From the NCBI RefSeq assembly GCF_001522545.3, contig NC_031796.1, positions 4,263,976-4,327,975 on the forward strand: a stretch of DNA of 64,000 nt. Direction: 5' to 3'. Under the pieces are notes generated by a model. That model did no database searches and was not told the origin of the DNA. It saw only the letters and a list, made by a program, of their open reading frames with translations. The position numbers were made by a program, and so were the translations under genes. Shown here piece by piece: positions 43,106-54,437 of the stretch; the stretch's first letter is position 1, and the number at the start of each line of letters is the position of its first letter. The DNA is from Parus major (Eukaryota > Chordata > Aves > Passeriformes > Paridae).

Positions 43106-43111
43106 ATGAGG

Positions 43112-44355
43112 CACCATGACATGGGCGGTGAAGGTGGCTTCCAGTAGGTGTTTGAAAAAATGAGAGCCCCGGCCATGCTCTTCAGCAGCTCTGCACAGCT
43201 CCTGCAACTCCCTGTAGTGTAGGGTCTCCCATACATTAATGAGTGCCCCTGCCCTGTCCTTCTTATGTACTACAGGGAAGGCTAAGAACTTTTTGGACAG
43301 GGCTGAGTCCCCTGCCCGCATGGCTTCCCTCTGTACCTTGGCCCAGTGGTCCTCACATTCTGAATATGAGGACTCACTGTCTTCATCTCTTGGAGGAGAT
43401 GGGGGGTGCTTGATGACAGCGCGTGGCCATTTCGGGCAACTGGTACTGGCTCACTTGTGAGTGGCTGAGGAAGCCAAGATGGCTTCCTTCCGGTTGCCTT
43501 CATTACCACTTCTGGTCCCAGTGTTGGGGGGACTGGTGGTGGGAATGCCGTTGGGGACGGAGCTCTGGTTGGAAGGGGCGTCACTGGGGTATGTAACAGG
43601 GAAGGGTTTCTCGATGGAAGGGGAAGTGCCCGATGCGGTTACACCCAGCGACACAGTGGGAGGGGAAGAGGAGCAGGGCGCAACAGGAAGAGAAGGGGTA
43701 GAGGCGGGAAAGTGGCCATTTTGAGGTGCAAGGGTGGGAAAACCTGGGTGCGAATGAGACAAGTTGGCAGGCCACATTGCCAGCGCCATCTTTACTAACA
43801 TTAAGAACCAGGGGGGATGCAACTGGATATGTGGGCATAAGGAGGAGGGTAGAGGAAAGGTTCAGAGCAGCATGGCCAGTGCTGTCCTGGTAAGAGTAGA
43901 GAGGCAGTGGGGGGGTGTCAGGGAGATGGCAGCACTCCTGTGCCTGTAGGCTACGTCCACCCGCCAACTGTCTCTCGGATAGGGAAGAGGGTTTAGGAAC
44001 ACTTGGAGAGGGTAACAGGGATGGGGATTTTAACTGGGGGCCAGAAACTTCATCAACCCTTTTTCCTTCTTTCTCAACAGAAAGTATAATGGTTTGAAAC
44101 AAAGGAAAAAACTTGGCAACTAATAAATCTCTCTGTGCCTGAACAAGTATATAACTTTCTCCCCACATTGTTCCAAAATTTTCCCGATTTAACAGAATTA
44201 GAATCAACTTTAAAATGTTTAAAAATCCAATCAATAAATCTCTTTAGCTCCCCTTTTGAAAACTTAAAATTTCCCACTTTGAGGGTGCCCACAACTTGGA
44301 TATAAAAGTCCCTCTCAGGAAGGGTCAGTCTCGGTTTGGAGAGCTGGTTCCCCAT
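43112..44355 (-). pseudogene. ERV-A gag, matrix to capsid N-terminus
   Basis: Starts at 44355 on the minus strand with MGNQLSKPRL, a myristoylation-type matrix start, in a good position below the leader. A frameshift near 44225 moves the frame to one that reads FNILKLILILLNRENFG. A long Pro/Ser-rich region follows and frames shift again near 43.8, 43.58 and 43.3 kb. The capsid begins with LAFPVVHKKD and reaches AHVMVPH, where ERV-B is inserted. It resumes at 35240. The part has the layout expected for a betaretrovirus-like gag. Confidence 0.86.
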
Positions 44356-44688
44356 CCTTCTCACTCCCCACACAGCAGCAAAATGCAAACTAAACTAAGA
44401 AAGGCCCCAAAACCCCTTAATGGGGTGACTCACACTTTTTCTTCGTCTGATGCCGATGAGGCCAACAGAAAGCTGGTGGGTGGGTGGTCACCTGGCAGCC
44501 GGTCCTCAAGGGCTCTTCTATCTTCTGTCTTCTTAGCCCTGGATGGTCAGCGAGGGTCCCTGTCGCAGCCCTTTGGATTGCCTCTTGCTAGAACACAAAA
44601 AGTTCTCCTCGGGGTGTGGCAGCTCCAACAGCGGCATGCTCTGCAGTTAAAACTGCAGGCAGATGCTTCTTCAGAGGCTCTTCAGATG

Positions 44689-44705
44689 CCTCACGTTGGG
44701 CGCCA
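44689..44705 (-). other. ERV-A primer binding site (tRNA-Lys type)
   Basis: The minus strand reads TGGCGCCCAACGTGAGG two bases (AG) inside the 5' LTR. TGGCGCCCAACGTGG is the established tRNA-Lys primer site of beta-type retroviruses, so this matches with little change. The site fixes the LTR inner edge and the orientation. Confidence 0.9.
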
Positions 44706-44707
44706 CT

Positions 44708-45174
44708 TGCCATGGCGGTGTTGATGGCAGGGGTGCTGTGACTACCCTGAAGAAGCCGTCCTGAAAAGGACTGCCCAGGGGCACAGGCACGTCCTCTGCC
44801 CGGTGAGTGATCTCAGCTCAGTGGCAGCGTGCAGGTGAGAGAGACTAAAGAGCTGTATGGCATTCCACTGAGAAATAGCCTTTATTATAGCAGGGCCCTC
44901 AGTGAAGGGAGCCAGTGACAGCAGCTCAGCCAACTGGGAAAAAACCGGTGTATTTCTAGGGAAGGAGAGGGAAGGGGGAAACTTGGATACATGTATTGGG
45001 GTGGATTGATAGGGAGGGAAACCAATGGGGTGTAACAAATTAACCTGTTGAACTCAAAGGTCTCTGGGAGTGACACTTTTTCTCTTCATGAAATAAAAGT
45101 GTCTTCTTGCCTAGGGAGAAGCTCTCCAGGGGAGAGACACAATTTTGACGTTGGCTGGTTCTTTGGCCTCTAGA
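44708..45174 (-). repeat. ERV-A 5' LTR (467 bp)
   Basis: Near-identical to 28321-28795. A minus-strand AATAAA is at 44881-44886. It lacks the 8-bp segment (around GACGCGGA) present in the 3' copy. The 20 bp nearest the primer site carry seven differences from the other LTR, all transitions, whereas the remaining ~445 bp show about four. Confidence 0.93.
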
Positions 45175-45414
45175 TTTATATATGGTATTTTTTCTGTAAT
45201 TGGCATGTTTGAAATAGAAACATCTCTTTAGCAGGAGCATGATAATCTGCAACTTCATCAGCAACTTCATCATCAGCTCCTTCGTGAACGGATCTGTAAA
45301 GTAACAAATACCTGTCAGTCACTGGGAAAATTTCTATTTAAAATAGGCATTCTCATTTTTCTGTTTACTACATGGACAATGGATTGTAATAGGACCTGGA
45401 AGTTGGTGGAAAAG

Positions 45415-45727
45415 TGTCATAGTAGTGTCACAGTACTGCTGGCCTGGACTGGACAAAGTGAATCTGACCACAACATAAATCCAATTCAGCTAGCCTAGTT
45501 TATGCCTGAGCATGTCCCTGGATAGGAGACCTTTGGCCAGCCCCATTCAAGGTGAAAAGCAAGCACACCACTGGCCAGGATGCTGGGCAGGGAGAGAGGT
45601 CTCAGCCCAGGAGATTTGAATTGGATATTTAAGTGAGTTCTGAATAATAAACCAGGCTGTTGTCTCATGAGCACCTGGAGCACGAGTTGTGGGTTTTCAT
45701 CTCCCCACCCACGACCGGCATGTTACA
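45415..45727 (+). mobile_element. Solo LTR with 6-bp target duplication GAAAAG
   Basis: A 313-bp block from TGTCATAG to TGTTACA, flanked by identical GAAAAG at 45409-45414 and 45728-45733. A plus-strand AATAAA at 45646-45651 is preceded by a TATA-like GGATATTTAAG and followed by a short U5. The 6-bp duplication suggests a class II (ERVK-type) origin. It lies 240 bp outside the ERV-A right edge. Confidence 0.88.
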
Positions 45728-45733
45728 GAAAAG

Positions 45734-48700
45734 TATCTGGTTTGGTCAAAGAAGGCAAATTCACACCCTGGAGAATATTATTATGCTATGGTAATAGCAT
45801 AGTAACATTATTTACTATAGAAAAATTTTTCTTACACTTGTATTTGCATTTTATTTCAAACCCTTCTCTCAGCTGAGGGATAGGAGTCCCTGTTCTGTAA
45901 CGCAATTCAGCAGTGTTACATCAGAAACAAGGAGTTAATCTCTTTTTAGCCAATAATAATTGCCTACAAAACTTGGTTAGATATGAAGTTTACTTTGCCT
46001 AAATAGCCATTTAAAAAATCAGAATTGTGACAAAAATATCTCTGTAATGGAAAATAGATAAAGTACCTGTGCAATGGATAGTTTAACTCCAAGATCAAAG
46101 TGAAGATTGTGAGTAGAAACTTTGGAGGCAGCAGATTTACAATTAAAAGGCAAAGAGCAAAAGTTAAACTGTGTTACACTCAGACATGAAGAGAGATCCA
46201 GGTGACAGAAGTATCAACAAAAGAATAAGCAAGTTTTATAACTAAATTTTTTTTTTCCTTTACTTCTCATTGATTCAATTAAAAATCCCCTTGTTCACAA
46301 AAGATGTTCCAGGGCAGGCATTGCTTTGGCTAAGATGTACTGCAGGATTGACAATGACTTTTTTTACCGGAGTAACTGTCACATTCAGGAAAAGCTGTGA
46401 GGCAAAACAAAGTTTGAAGGGAGAGAAATAGAGCACAGACTGGAAATGTCTTTAACAACAAAGACTGCTGAATATTTTTTTTTTTTTAATCTGTAATACC
46501 AGCACGTCTTTAAAATTCCTGTCTGGAATGCAAAGTGAAAAAAAAAATAAAAATTGCAGATAGGTTTTAGCAGGTTACTACAAGTCCCAACATTCTTCTG
46601 AATTCAGCAGGGATGGGCACCTAAATATTCAATGGGTTAATGTAGTTGTAGGTCTTGAACCCTGAGAGAAGAAACAATCCAGGAAGTTTCCTCAAAGGAT
46701 GAGGCTTCAGATGGTCTTTGTTCAGACACTGAACCTGGTGTGGAAAACAGCTTGGGGCTCCTCCTCTGTTTGATGTAGCACTGCTCTTTGATATCACAGC
46801 TGTATGAGTAAATGCTCAATGCTCTAATGCGCAGAATCCAAAATCATCTTTCAAGTAAAAGCAGAGCATTTTCTTACAGAAAATGTAAGAAGTTAGAAAT
46901 TCACTTAATTTGTCATTGCACCTTAAAAAGTAACCCAGCTCCTGGCCCTGGTTTGCATATGTCAGTGCCTTACTGTTAGCAATGCTCTGGTAAACAGGGT
47001 GGGCATGTAGAATTTGCAGATTAGCTCAAAAGAAAGAAAACACAGTGACTTTGTTAGAATTAGATGAGAACAAAGCCTTATTAAATGAAAAAAGTCTTTA
47101 AGGAGATGCCAGCATTCTTTCTAAATGTTCCAGAAAAAGCTCATAAGTGCTGGTACAGGCAATTTCCCATCCTATTGAAACGAATAATCAGAGGACGGCC
47201 AGTACATAAAACACATAACCAATTGAATTCTACTGCAACACTTTTAAAACTTTTAAAGAATTAAAGACCTAAAGCCCAACAGCCAGAACTTGTATGCTGT
47301 GGGGTTTGTTTTTTTTACTTGTCATTGTTTATTGTTTTTGTGGAGAACTTCAATTAAATATCTTTACTTCACATTTCATACCATGTAAATTTTCCTAATT
47401 TCTGAAATTTGCATTTCCTGATTTTTTTTCTTCTTTTTTTTGATGTCTAATATGTTTCATTTATATATAACATCACTCTCAACTATTCATGAGATTGTTC
47501 ATATTTAAGAGGAACAATTAAACGAGAATTTTGAAATATTTTAAGACCTTTTTGAGTTCTAAGCTACAAAGCTGACTTTCATTTTCCTCTGTTTTAGGCT
47601 GTCTTGAGCACTTGGAGAAAGGCAGCCAAGATTAATAAAGGTTTACCATTTTAACACTGATTAGACATACAATTTAATATAGCTACTAAAAGTGAAGAGA
47701 ATGCTTTGTAAGAAAATAAAGTATGGAAATGCCTAAAAAACAGGACAAGTGTGGAAATACTTAAGATATGGTAAAGCTTTGGATTACTTTCAATATCAAA
47801 ATGACTTGTAAACAGACATGACTGGTTTGCCATTAAATTTTACCCATATTTACTTCATACTTAAAAGATTTGTGTAATTTAAACATCTGGTACTAAGATG
47901 AATCTAAAGTTGTACATTTTTATGATTTTTTTTTAAGGTATGTTGGCTTTTGGAATTAACTTTATACATGGGGAAAAACTACCAGACCCTCAGATATTTT
48001 TATGGATTTAATAATGATTTCTTTATTAAATAATACCACTCAAACTTTGGAGTATAACTGTGTCAAAATCCCTTTGCTCCCAGCCCTGGGAAGTCATGGG
48101 AAGTCCTGCCCACAACCTCCTCAGAAGAGTTTTCAGCAAGGCCATCTGTAATCTCTGGCTGCAACATTGCATTATTTGACACTTAAGCTGTTATTAAATT
48201 CCTGATTATTTTAGGAAAATTATGGCAAATCAAAATATTTAGCATTTTGTACTGTTTCTTCTGCTTGCACTAAGTGTATCACATGTATGAACTGGGCTTA
48301 TGTTACAGGAGAGGGACTTGGACTAATTGAGAGCACATTTGACCATGTAATGCTGAGGCATTAACTAATAATTGAGTCTGCTCAGAAACCAGATTCATTC
48401 TGGCTATAATTCTGCTGCTGCATAGGCAATGAAGAGAGACAAGGACATCTGACCCGGTGATCAGAATCCGATTTTACTGTGGACTACATAAGCTTATATA
48501 TCATTCTAGGAAAGCCAGTAATATTTTACTACAATGATTGGGTTAAATGTCATACAAACATACAGGCATACATGTGTATTTCAACATTGATTCAATCTTC
48601 TCCCTGTTGCCAGGCTTGATTCAATCTTCTTGCAATCTTCAAAGCTCTGTTTGTTCCTGCCAAGGCATCCTGGCTATCAGATCTCTTATGCTAGTCAAGT

Positions 48701-50404
48701 CCAAGGTGCTTTCTGATTTCAGTATACTGCTGTAAGAGTCCTACCCAACAGACCAGGTTCTACACCTAGTCCTCTCACCTGTTACTTGGTATCTCACCTG
48801 AATCCAGCATTTCAGAGGTATTTCTGGATTACCTCAGTATGTGTTAAAAAGATTGTATTTTCCACAGTGAGGTTCCTGTAACCAGTTTAAGTTATCTTTT
48901 GCTACTTAAGATGAACCACATCTAGAACAGAATATTTCTATATCTTAGACACTACACAGACCTTAAGAAAACTGTGACCAGCTGATATTGGCTTTGTACT
49001 GGGGATATCTCAAATTAATCTCTCTTCTTTTGCCCAATTTTTGGGAGTGTTGAATTCTTTCCTGAGTTTAGCTGACACTGGCAGGGCATTGAGCTTTCTG
49101 AATGGCAAATAGAAGGTTTTTAACATTATTATCATAGACAGTTAAATGAGATTTCAAGTGAGAATTTGTGGCACTGCCAAGACCTAATACACCACAGACA
49201 GGTGGCTTATGTGCTTCATCTCAAAGTGTTACTTCACTTTTTATTATGAATCAGTGATTTCTCAGGGGAAAATGGTGTGGTTACTTAGTTATTTGGGTTT
49301 TTTTTGAGAGATGTTGTCTTGTTTTTAATGATGTTCAGGCATAGCTAAGCCCAAAACCCCACTAATTTTAAAGGTGTACAGTTAACAGCAATAACAATTA
49401 AATAAAATAGTTATTCTTATCACAGTGGTATTTTAAACTGGGCATCTCAAAATGACAAGACTACAAAAGATTCATAAAAATCATGCATCTCATAGTCTAG
49501 GTTCTGATTAAAATCCCTTCCAACCTCAAGACAGTCAGGACAGGAAGTCACTATCCCTGTAGTTTCAGGATGACTGATGAAAGACTTCAAACCACAAACA
49601 GCCACTTGATCAGCTGATGTGAAATTTTTTTTTGAGCAGCTCAACTACAGCCCTAATGCTCCAGTGAAAATATATTCTATGGATTTAAAAACATCAAAAA
49701 TGTCATTCCAGAGAGCTTTGCAAGGTACAGAACACAGTTCTATGCAGAGTTTGACTGCAAATTAATGGGACATTTTCATGCACTGTTTTGCTTGTTTCAT
49801 GCTGTTTAGCTTGTAACAAGCTAAGAGAGGGGAAATGGGTTCTCATTTGACATACCACAGTGTTGCCCTGCTGACTTGGTCACAAATGACAGCACCACAA
49901 ATGGATCTTAACTCTTTCTGTGTGAATGCCTGAAATAAGCAGAATAATGAGGGATTTCTCAAGATGGAAATTATATTCACCAAGCCAAGAAAAGCTTTTG
50001 CATGGATTGGGATGCTTATCATATGAACAAGTGCTGGAAAAAGACCTCATCAAAACCCTCATTTTCACCCTTAGTTTAATTAAGATGCCCTAATTCATTG
50101 CTGCCAAAACTACCGAAGAGAGTTGGTGACTTGTTAGCATTGGCCAGAGAACCTGAAATGGATGTATCTCTACTCATGTAAATCAGCAGTGTCAAAAAAG
50201 TCCTTATAAGCCTCATTTCTTTGTCATTCCCAGTAAAAAGAGCTCAACAACAAAAGAGAACTGGTAAAATGCTGTAACACTCACAAGAAAGGAGTGGTGA
50301 TGTGATCCTGTAACCCTTGTAGCCCTTTAACTAGAAGATAACTAGAAATTCTGTATTTTTGCCACTTTTTTTACTCTTTTTCTGATAATCAGCATGTAGG
50401 TTGG
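45734..50404. other. AT-rich intergenic sequence, no features recognised
   Basis: About 4.7 kb of AT-rich sequence with only short open frames (up to about 65 codons) that show no domain, codon or splice support. I see poly-A and poly-T runs but no clear repeat boundaries, RNA gene or retroviral motif. Confidence 0.6.
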
Positions 50405-51042
50405 TGCCGTGGTTTAGGGCAAGTTACCCCAGGACACTTGGTTGACATGGTGCTGGATTTTTCCCCAGTCAGCTCCTGGCACTGATCCAGTAGTGGGCTG
50501 CTCCTGGAAAGCAGGGCAGCTTAGGGCTTATGCTCTGCAGCACTGGCTGTCCAGCATCAAGGGCAGGAGCAAGGATGAGGGAGATGTCTTCCATGTGGCT
50601 TCCAAAATAGGGCTTATTCTCTTGAAGGTTCCAGGGACGAAAGACTGAAGATAAAGGGTACAGCAATTTATATATGGGGGAGGAGCAAATAATAAACCAA
50701 TAGGGAAGACTTAGGGGAGGAGCACAAGGTGGGGTTACATAAGGCATAAACCAATGGGAAATAGAAGGGGAAGAGAATGGGGCACATGGTCCAATGGGAC
50801 TTGGAGGAATAGGGGAATTCCAAAGGGGGCGGTCCAGGCAGGGGGCTGGCACAAGGGAGGATTGACAACTTAATGGGAGGGAGAACCGGGAACATTCAGG
50901 AACAAGGGGCAGGTATCAGGGTGGATTGGCAACCGGGGTAGGGGTGTGCAACTGGGATTAAAGTATTAACAAGGAGGGGGTACAGCTTAACAATACAGAA
51001 GGTAAGTGAATCGAATATAATGAACAACAATGCACCGCAACA
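50405..51042 (-). mobile_element. Probable solo LTR, minus orientation
   Basis: A 638-bp block that on the minus strand starts TGTTGCGGTGCATTG and ends CTAAACCACGGCA. It has a minus-strand TATA box (CCATATATAAATTGC near 50677) and a pyrimidine-rich U3 with CCAAT-like ATTGG copies. The flanking pentamers GTTGG (50400-50404) and CTCGG (51043-51047) match only in part, so the duplication has decayed or the boundaries are slightly off. A related start is seen on the plus strand at 60588. Confidence 0.62.
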
Positions 51043-51945
51043 CTCGGTCTCAGAATTCTGTAAGTCTTTAAAAATAAAGGTGATGCAGTCCAGGAGGGAA
51101 GCCTGAATTTGTAAGTTTGTGCTGTACCTGTATGTAAATCCCAAATCAGTGCTTCCTTTCTTGGTGACTGCTTTGTGCTGAACTACATAAGGATGGTAGA
51201 AATGACTACACTTAGGACATGTTGCAGTAATAATAACCTGTCTCATGGCTGGGTAGATATTTAACCCTGTGTTTTATTGACCTCTTTTACATTAAATGAC
51301 TAAAAGGCATCAGAGATACAGGTCTGGCCCAGTGAACATTAGTGAAGATCAGGAAGAAAGCAAATGTCAGATACTGATTAGACAAGAGCAATGACAACTA
51401 CCAAGCATCAATTAAAAGGAATAAAGTGATGATGCAATTGAAACTACAGATGTAAAATCCAGAACTGGGAGAGGGTGCATGTGTATGGTTTTTGGAAGGA
51501 GGTGGCTGTTTCTTTTTTAATCTAATTCAACTATAATGTAGATAATAATCACTGATATGAAAAACAAGGAATTAATTTTCTCCATTCCTAGATGGAAGGT
51601 CTCTAAGGAAAATCCCAGCACAGTGGGAAGCCAGGTGCAGAATTAGATGGTGTTAAGCTTTCCTGAAACAGATCACAAAAGAGGCGTGAGCTGCCTCTAG
51701 AAGTGCCTCTAGTGTATCGCAGGGAGATACAGCAAGAGATCTTGACCACCTTCAGGTAGTGAAGATTTCATGGTACTTGTAACTATCACAAAATAAAAGG
51801 CAGCACCCTGGAAATGTTTCATGAGGGGTAATTGATTTTGCCTCCCCAGTTTTCTACTCTACTGTTCTAATTTAATACTTTTTCTTAAAATAGTGAATCT
51901 GATCAATTTTCAGGGCAAAACATTTATTTTGTCTCACTCTTGACA
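51043..51945. other. Intergenic sequence, no features recognised
   Basis: About 900 bp of AT-rich sequence between two LTR-type blocks. There is no supportable coding or RNA gene. Confidence 0.55.
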
Positions 51946-51951
51946 AACAAG

Positions 51952-52305
51952 TGTTGGTACCAGCAACTTCATGGATCTTGTCCAGGGAAGCAGCAGGATT
52001 TTGGGGACCAGCATCAAACACCAACGAGACGGGCTCTCGTTCATGAAACCATTTATTCAGCATCGGAACAAAGTCAGGTCCAGAACAGAGAGCCTCGAAC
52101 AGAGGCACAGCAGGGGTTTTTGAGGGACAGAACTCCTGAGGGTCCCCACCCCCGAGGGTGGAGTTCAGGGTCAGGAACCATCAGAAACACAGCAAGGGAG
52201 AACCCCCCAGGGACTGAAACCCAATCAGAGCACCTGGGCCGCCCTTCACAAGGGGTTTGGGGTGGGACAATGTAACTCTTTGTCTCCCCTGAGGCCGCTG
52301 CCACA
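51952..52305 (-). mobile_element. Solo LTR with 6-bp target duplication AACAAG
   Basis: A 354-bp block from TGTTGGTACC to CTGCCACA, flanked by identical AACAAG at 51946-51951 and 52306-52311. A minus-strand AATAAA is at 52052-52057, so its sense strand is minus (starting TGTGGCAGCGG). GC content is higher than the AT-rich flanks. The 6-bp duplication fits a class II element. Confidence 0.87.
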
Positions 52306-53273
52306 AACAAGTGTTTTGTTTGTATTTGCCTCTGTAATTAAAGTCACAGCTGCCAATAGTGAAATGATCTATAGAAATTAATAATTATTTCCCCTGTAAA
52401 TACACTGTATGGTATTTCTGTCATGGAAGAGTAACCCTTATTCTAAGACAGAGATGGCTCTATTCCACTGGTTAGGGACACAAAATGCTGTGTACATTTG
52501 GGGAGGGGTGGGGGGGTGGGGAGCTGAAGCAGGGTAAGAGGGAGAACAGCTGACAGGAGGGATTTTTGTACATATGCACTTACAGAATGCGCACACTGGA
52601 TGTTAAAAGTAAATTCAGTCTTGATAAAATCTACTTTAAGGCTACTAATAGTGTTTCTGAAAACTACCATATTCTTTTTTGAAACTTATAAGTAGGAAGA
52701 GGTAGGACCAGCTAGCCTATGAATGGAAGCAACGTCACCCTAATGTGAATTTATCTGACACGGGACTTTGAACAAAACACCTCTAATTTTTGTTTAGGTA
52801 GTTTGGGAGTGCTGGAGTGTCCCTCTCATGGGTCAGCTATTCTGGTACTCTGGTACTATAACTGGGTTGGCGTATTCTTTGTGCTGTATTATTCTATGCT
52901 TTAGTGTGCTTATGAGTGTACCTCAGATTGTTCTTTTAACTGTTGTCTCTTTCCCCACCCTTTCCCCTCAGCTCTCTGTATTCTTTTCTTCTCAAGCCAT
53001 GATGATGTTCTTCAGGCTTTCAGTGATTGTCAACCAGTTTCAGCCTAAGTAAAAGACTTTGTGTTCATGTGTATTTTACAACATAGTGGCAAATCAACCA
53101 TCTAGAAAATAGTTTGCTGGTGAACACTTTCGTTGGAGTATTCTGGGAAATAATTTTCTTTTATGAATAATGCTAGAAGGCATGCAGATTCAGAATATAC
53201 ACTGTTTACTGCAAATGATTTGAGAAAGACACTTCTACCAGATTGTGCATCTTCTCTAGTTAAGGAAGGACAC

Positions 53274-53275
53274 AT

Positions 53276-53322
<47 letters not shown>
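53274..53322. repeat. (TTTA)n microsatellite
   Basis: About twelve uninterrupted ATTT/TTTA tetranucleotide units. Perfect arrays of this length are usually polymorphic. No flanking retroelement tail was identified. Confidence 0.97.
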
Positions 53323-54330
53323 TATGAATAGAAATGCTGAAAAGGGCACCTAATCATATGTTTTAGGCGCTTGTGGCATCCCTAGGAATATATCACAAAT
53401 AATACCCTAAAATTACAGCAGTATAACATGATATAAAACATCTCAAGAAATAACACAATCTTAATTACTCTAAATAATCTAGCAATCATGCACACTTGGA
53501 ATTCATCCTGGTTTTAAAATGTGGGGGAGGGAGCCTTGCAACTTCTCCTTGTGTGGAATGTGTAAGCAGGATGTTGTGAGTTACAAAATGAGCCTTGAAT
53601 ACAGGTATAAATTCCAATTGAGTGCTCCAAAACCAAACTCTGTGCATGGGATTCACATGCAAACCTTGTTACTTGGCTGCCAGTACCAGGAAACTGTAAT
53701 GTGTAGAAGTGGGGATTCAGACTCCTACCAGGAATTCAGAGGAATGCCAAGACATTGGAAAGACTGTGGAGAAGGCAATTCCTATTTGCAGTTTTGCTAA
53801 AATGCCTAGTTTTAATATCTTAGTTTAGCTTGCAGAGTGAAGTTCTGTCCATGACTTGAACTCCCTTGGGTCAAGGAAACTTGAGAGTAACAATGAAAGA
53901 ATAGAATTTGTGCATTAAAACCCAAGAATAGTGTTTTGCAATCTTACCAAGAAGTCCTTTTTTGGTTGTGGAGCGTCTGTCAGGAAGCAATCTTCATATG
54001 TTTGCAGCTTTGGGAGGTGGAACCCCACTTTCAGGCATGGAAGCTGACAGGACTGATGGGTCTCACTGGCCTTGGTCTCTAAAGGGCCGTATTTCAGCTG
54101 CCCCAAAGACACTTGGGCATTAGGCTTTTCTTGCTGGGAAAAGACCTGCACTGAATGGCCAGGTGCCTGTGGCTGTAACTGGGATTCTGCCTCCTAGAAC
54201 TGTGAAACAATGAAGACTTCTCCCAGAAGAGTTTCCAGGAGCTATGGCTCCAGCTGACCTTGGACTCCTGGGGGACACCTGAACTGCCCACAAGACACTG
54301 GGCTGCTCAATTGGGTGTAGTTGTGGGAGG

Positions 54331-54437
54331 AAATGGTTAGGGTAGTGGCTAGGGTAGTGATCAGGGATAGTGGTTAAGAGCAGTGGCTAGGGTAGTGGTC
54401 AGGGGTCATGTTTAGCAGTAGCGGTTAGGGCAGTTAA
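54331..54437. repeat. Degenerate short tandem repeat (GGTAGTGGCTAGG-like)
   Basis: Six or more imperfect copies of a unit of 12 to 20 bp built on TAGGGTAGTGGCTAGGGT and GGTTAGGGCAG variants. It has telomere-like TTAGGG pieces, but spacing and sequence are irregular, so it is a decayed minisatellite and not an interstitial telomere. Confidence 0.75.

Larger units (their letters stand above)
28321..45174 (-). mobile_element. ERV-A: class II (betaretrovirus-like) provirus interrupted by ERV-B and a solo LTR
   Basis: Two near-identical direct repeats bound the element: 28321-28795 (3' LTR) and 44708-45174 (5' LTR). TTTATA target duplications lie at 28315-28320 and 45175-45180. Reading down the minus strand: 5' LTR, tRNA-Lys-type primer site, gag, [ERV-B], rest of gag, protease, RT, RNase H, [solo LTR], integrase, a repeat/gap region, the end of env, polypurine tract, 3' LTR. 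Excluding inserts, the provirus is roughly 8 kb. All reading frames are broken, so it is not coding-competent. Most of env is absent or hidden by the gap. Class II assignment rests on the MGN-type matrix, the Lys primer site, 6-bp duplications and the pol motifs. Confidence 0.92.

Noticed and set aside
28321..45174. Segmental duplication instead of LTR pair for the near-identical 28.3 and 44.7 kb blocks
   Set aside because: Primer site, polypurine tract and exact TTTATA duplications sit at the proper edges, which fits LTRs of one provirus.
54331..54437. Interstitial telomeric repeat
   Set aside because: TTAGGG-like words occur only irregularly among GGTAGTGGCTAGG variants.
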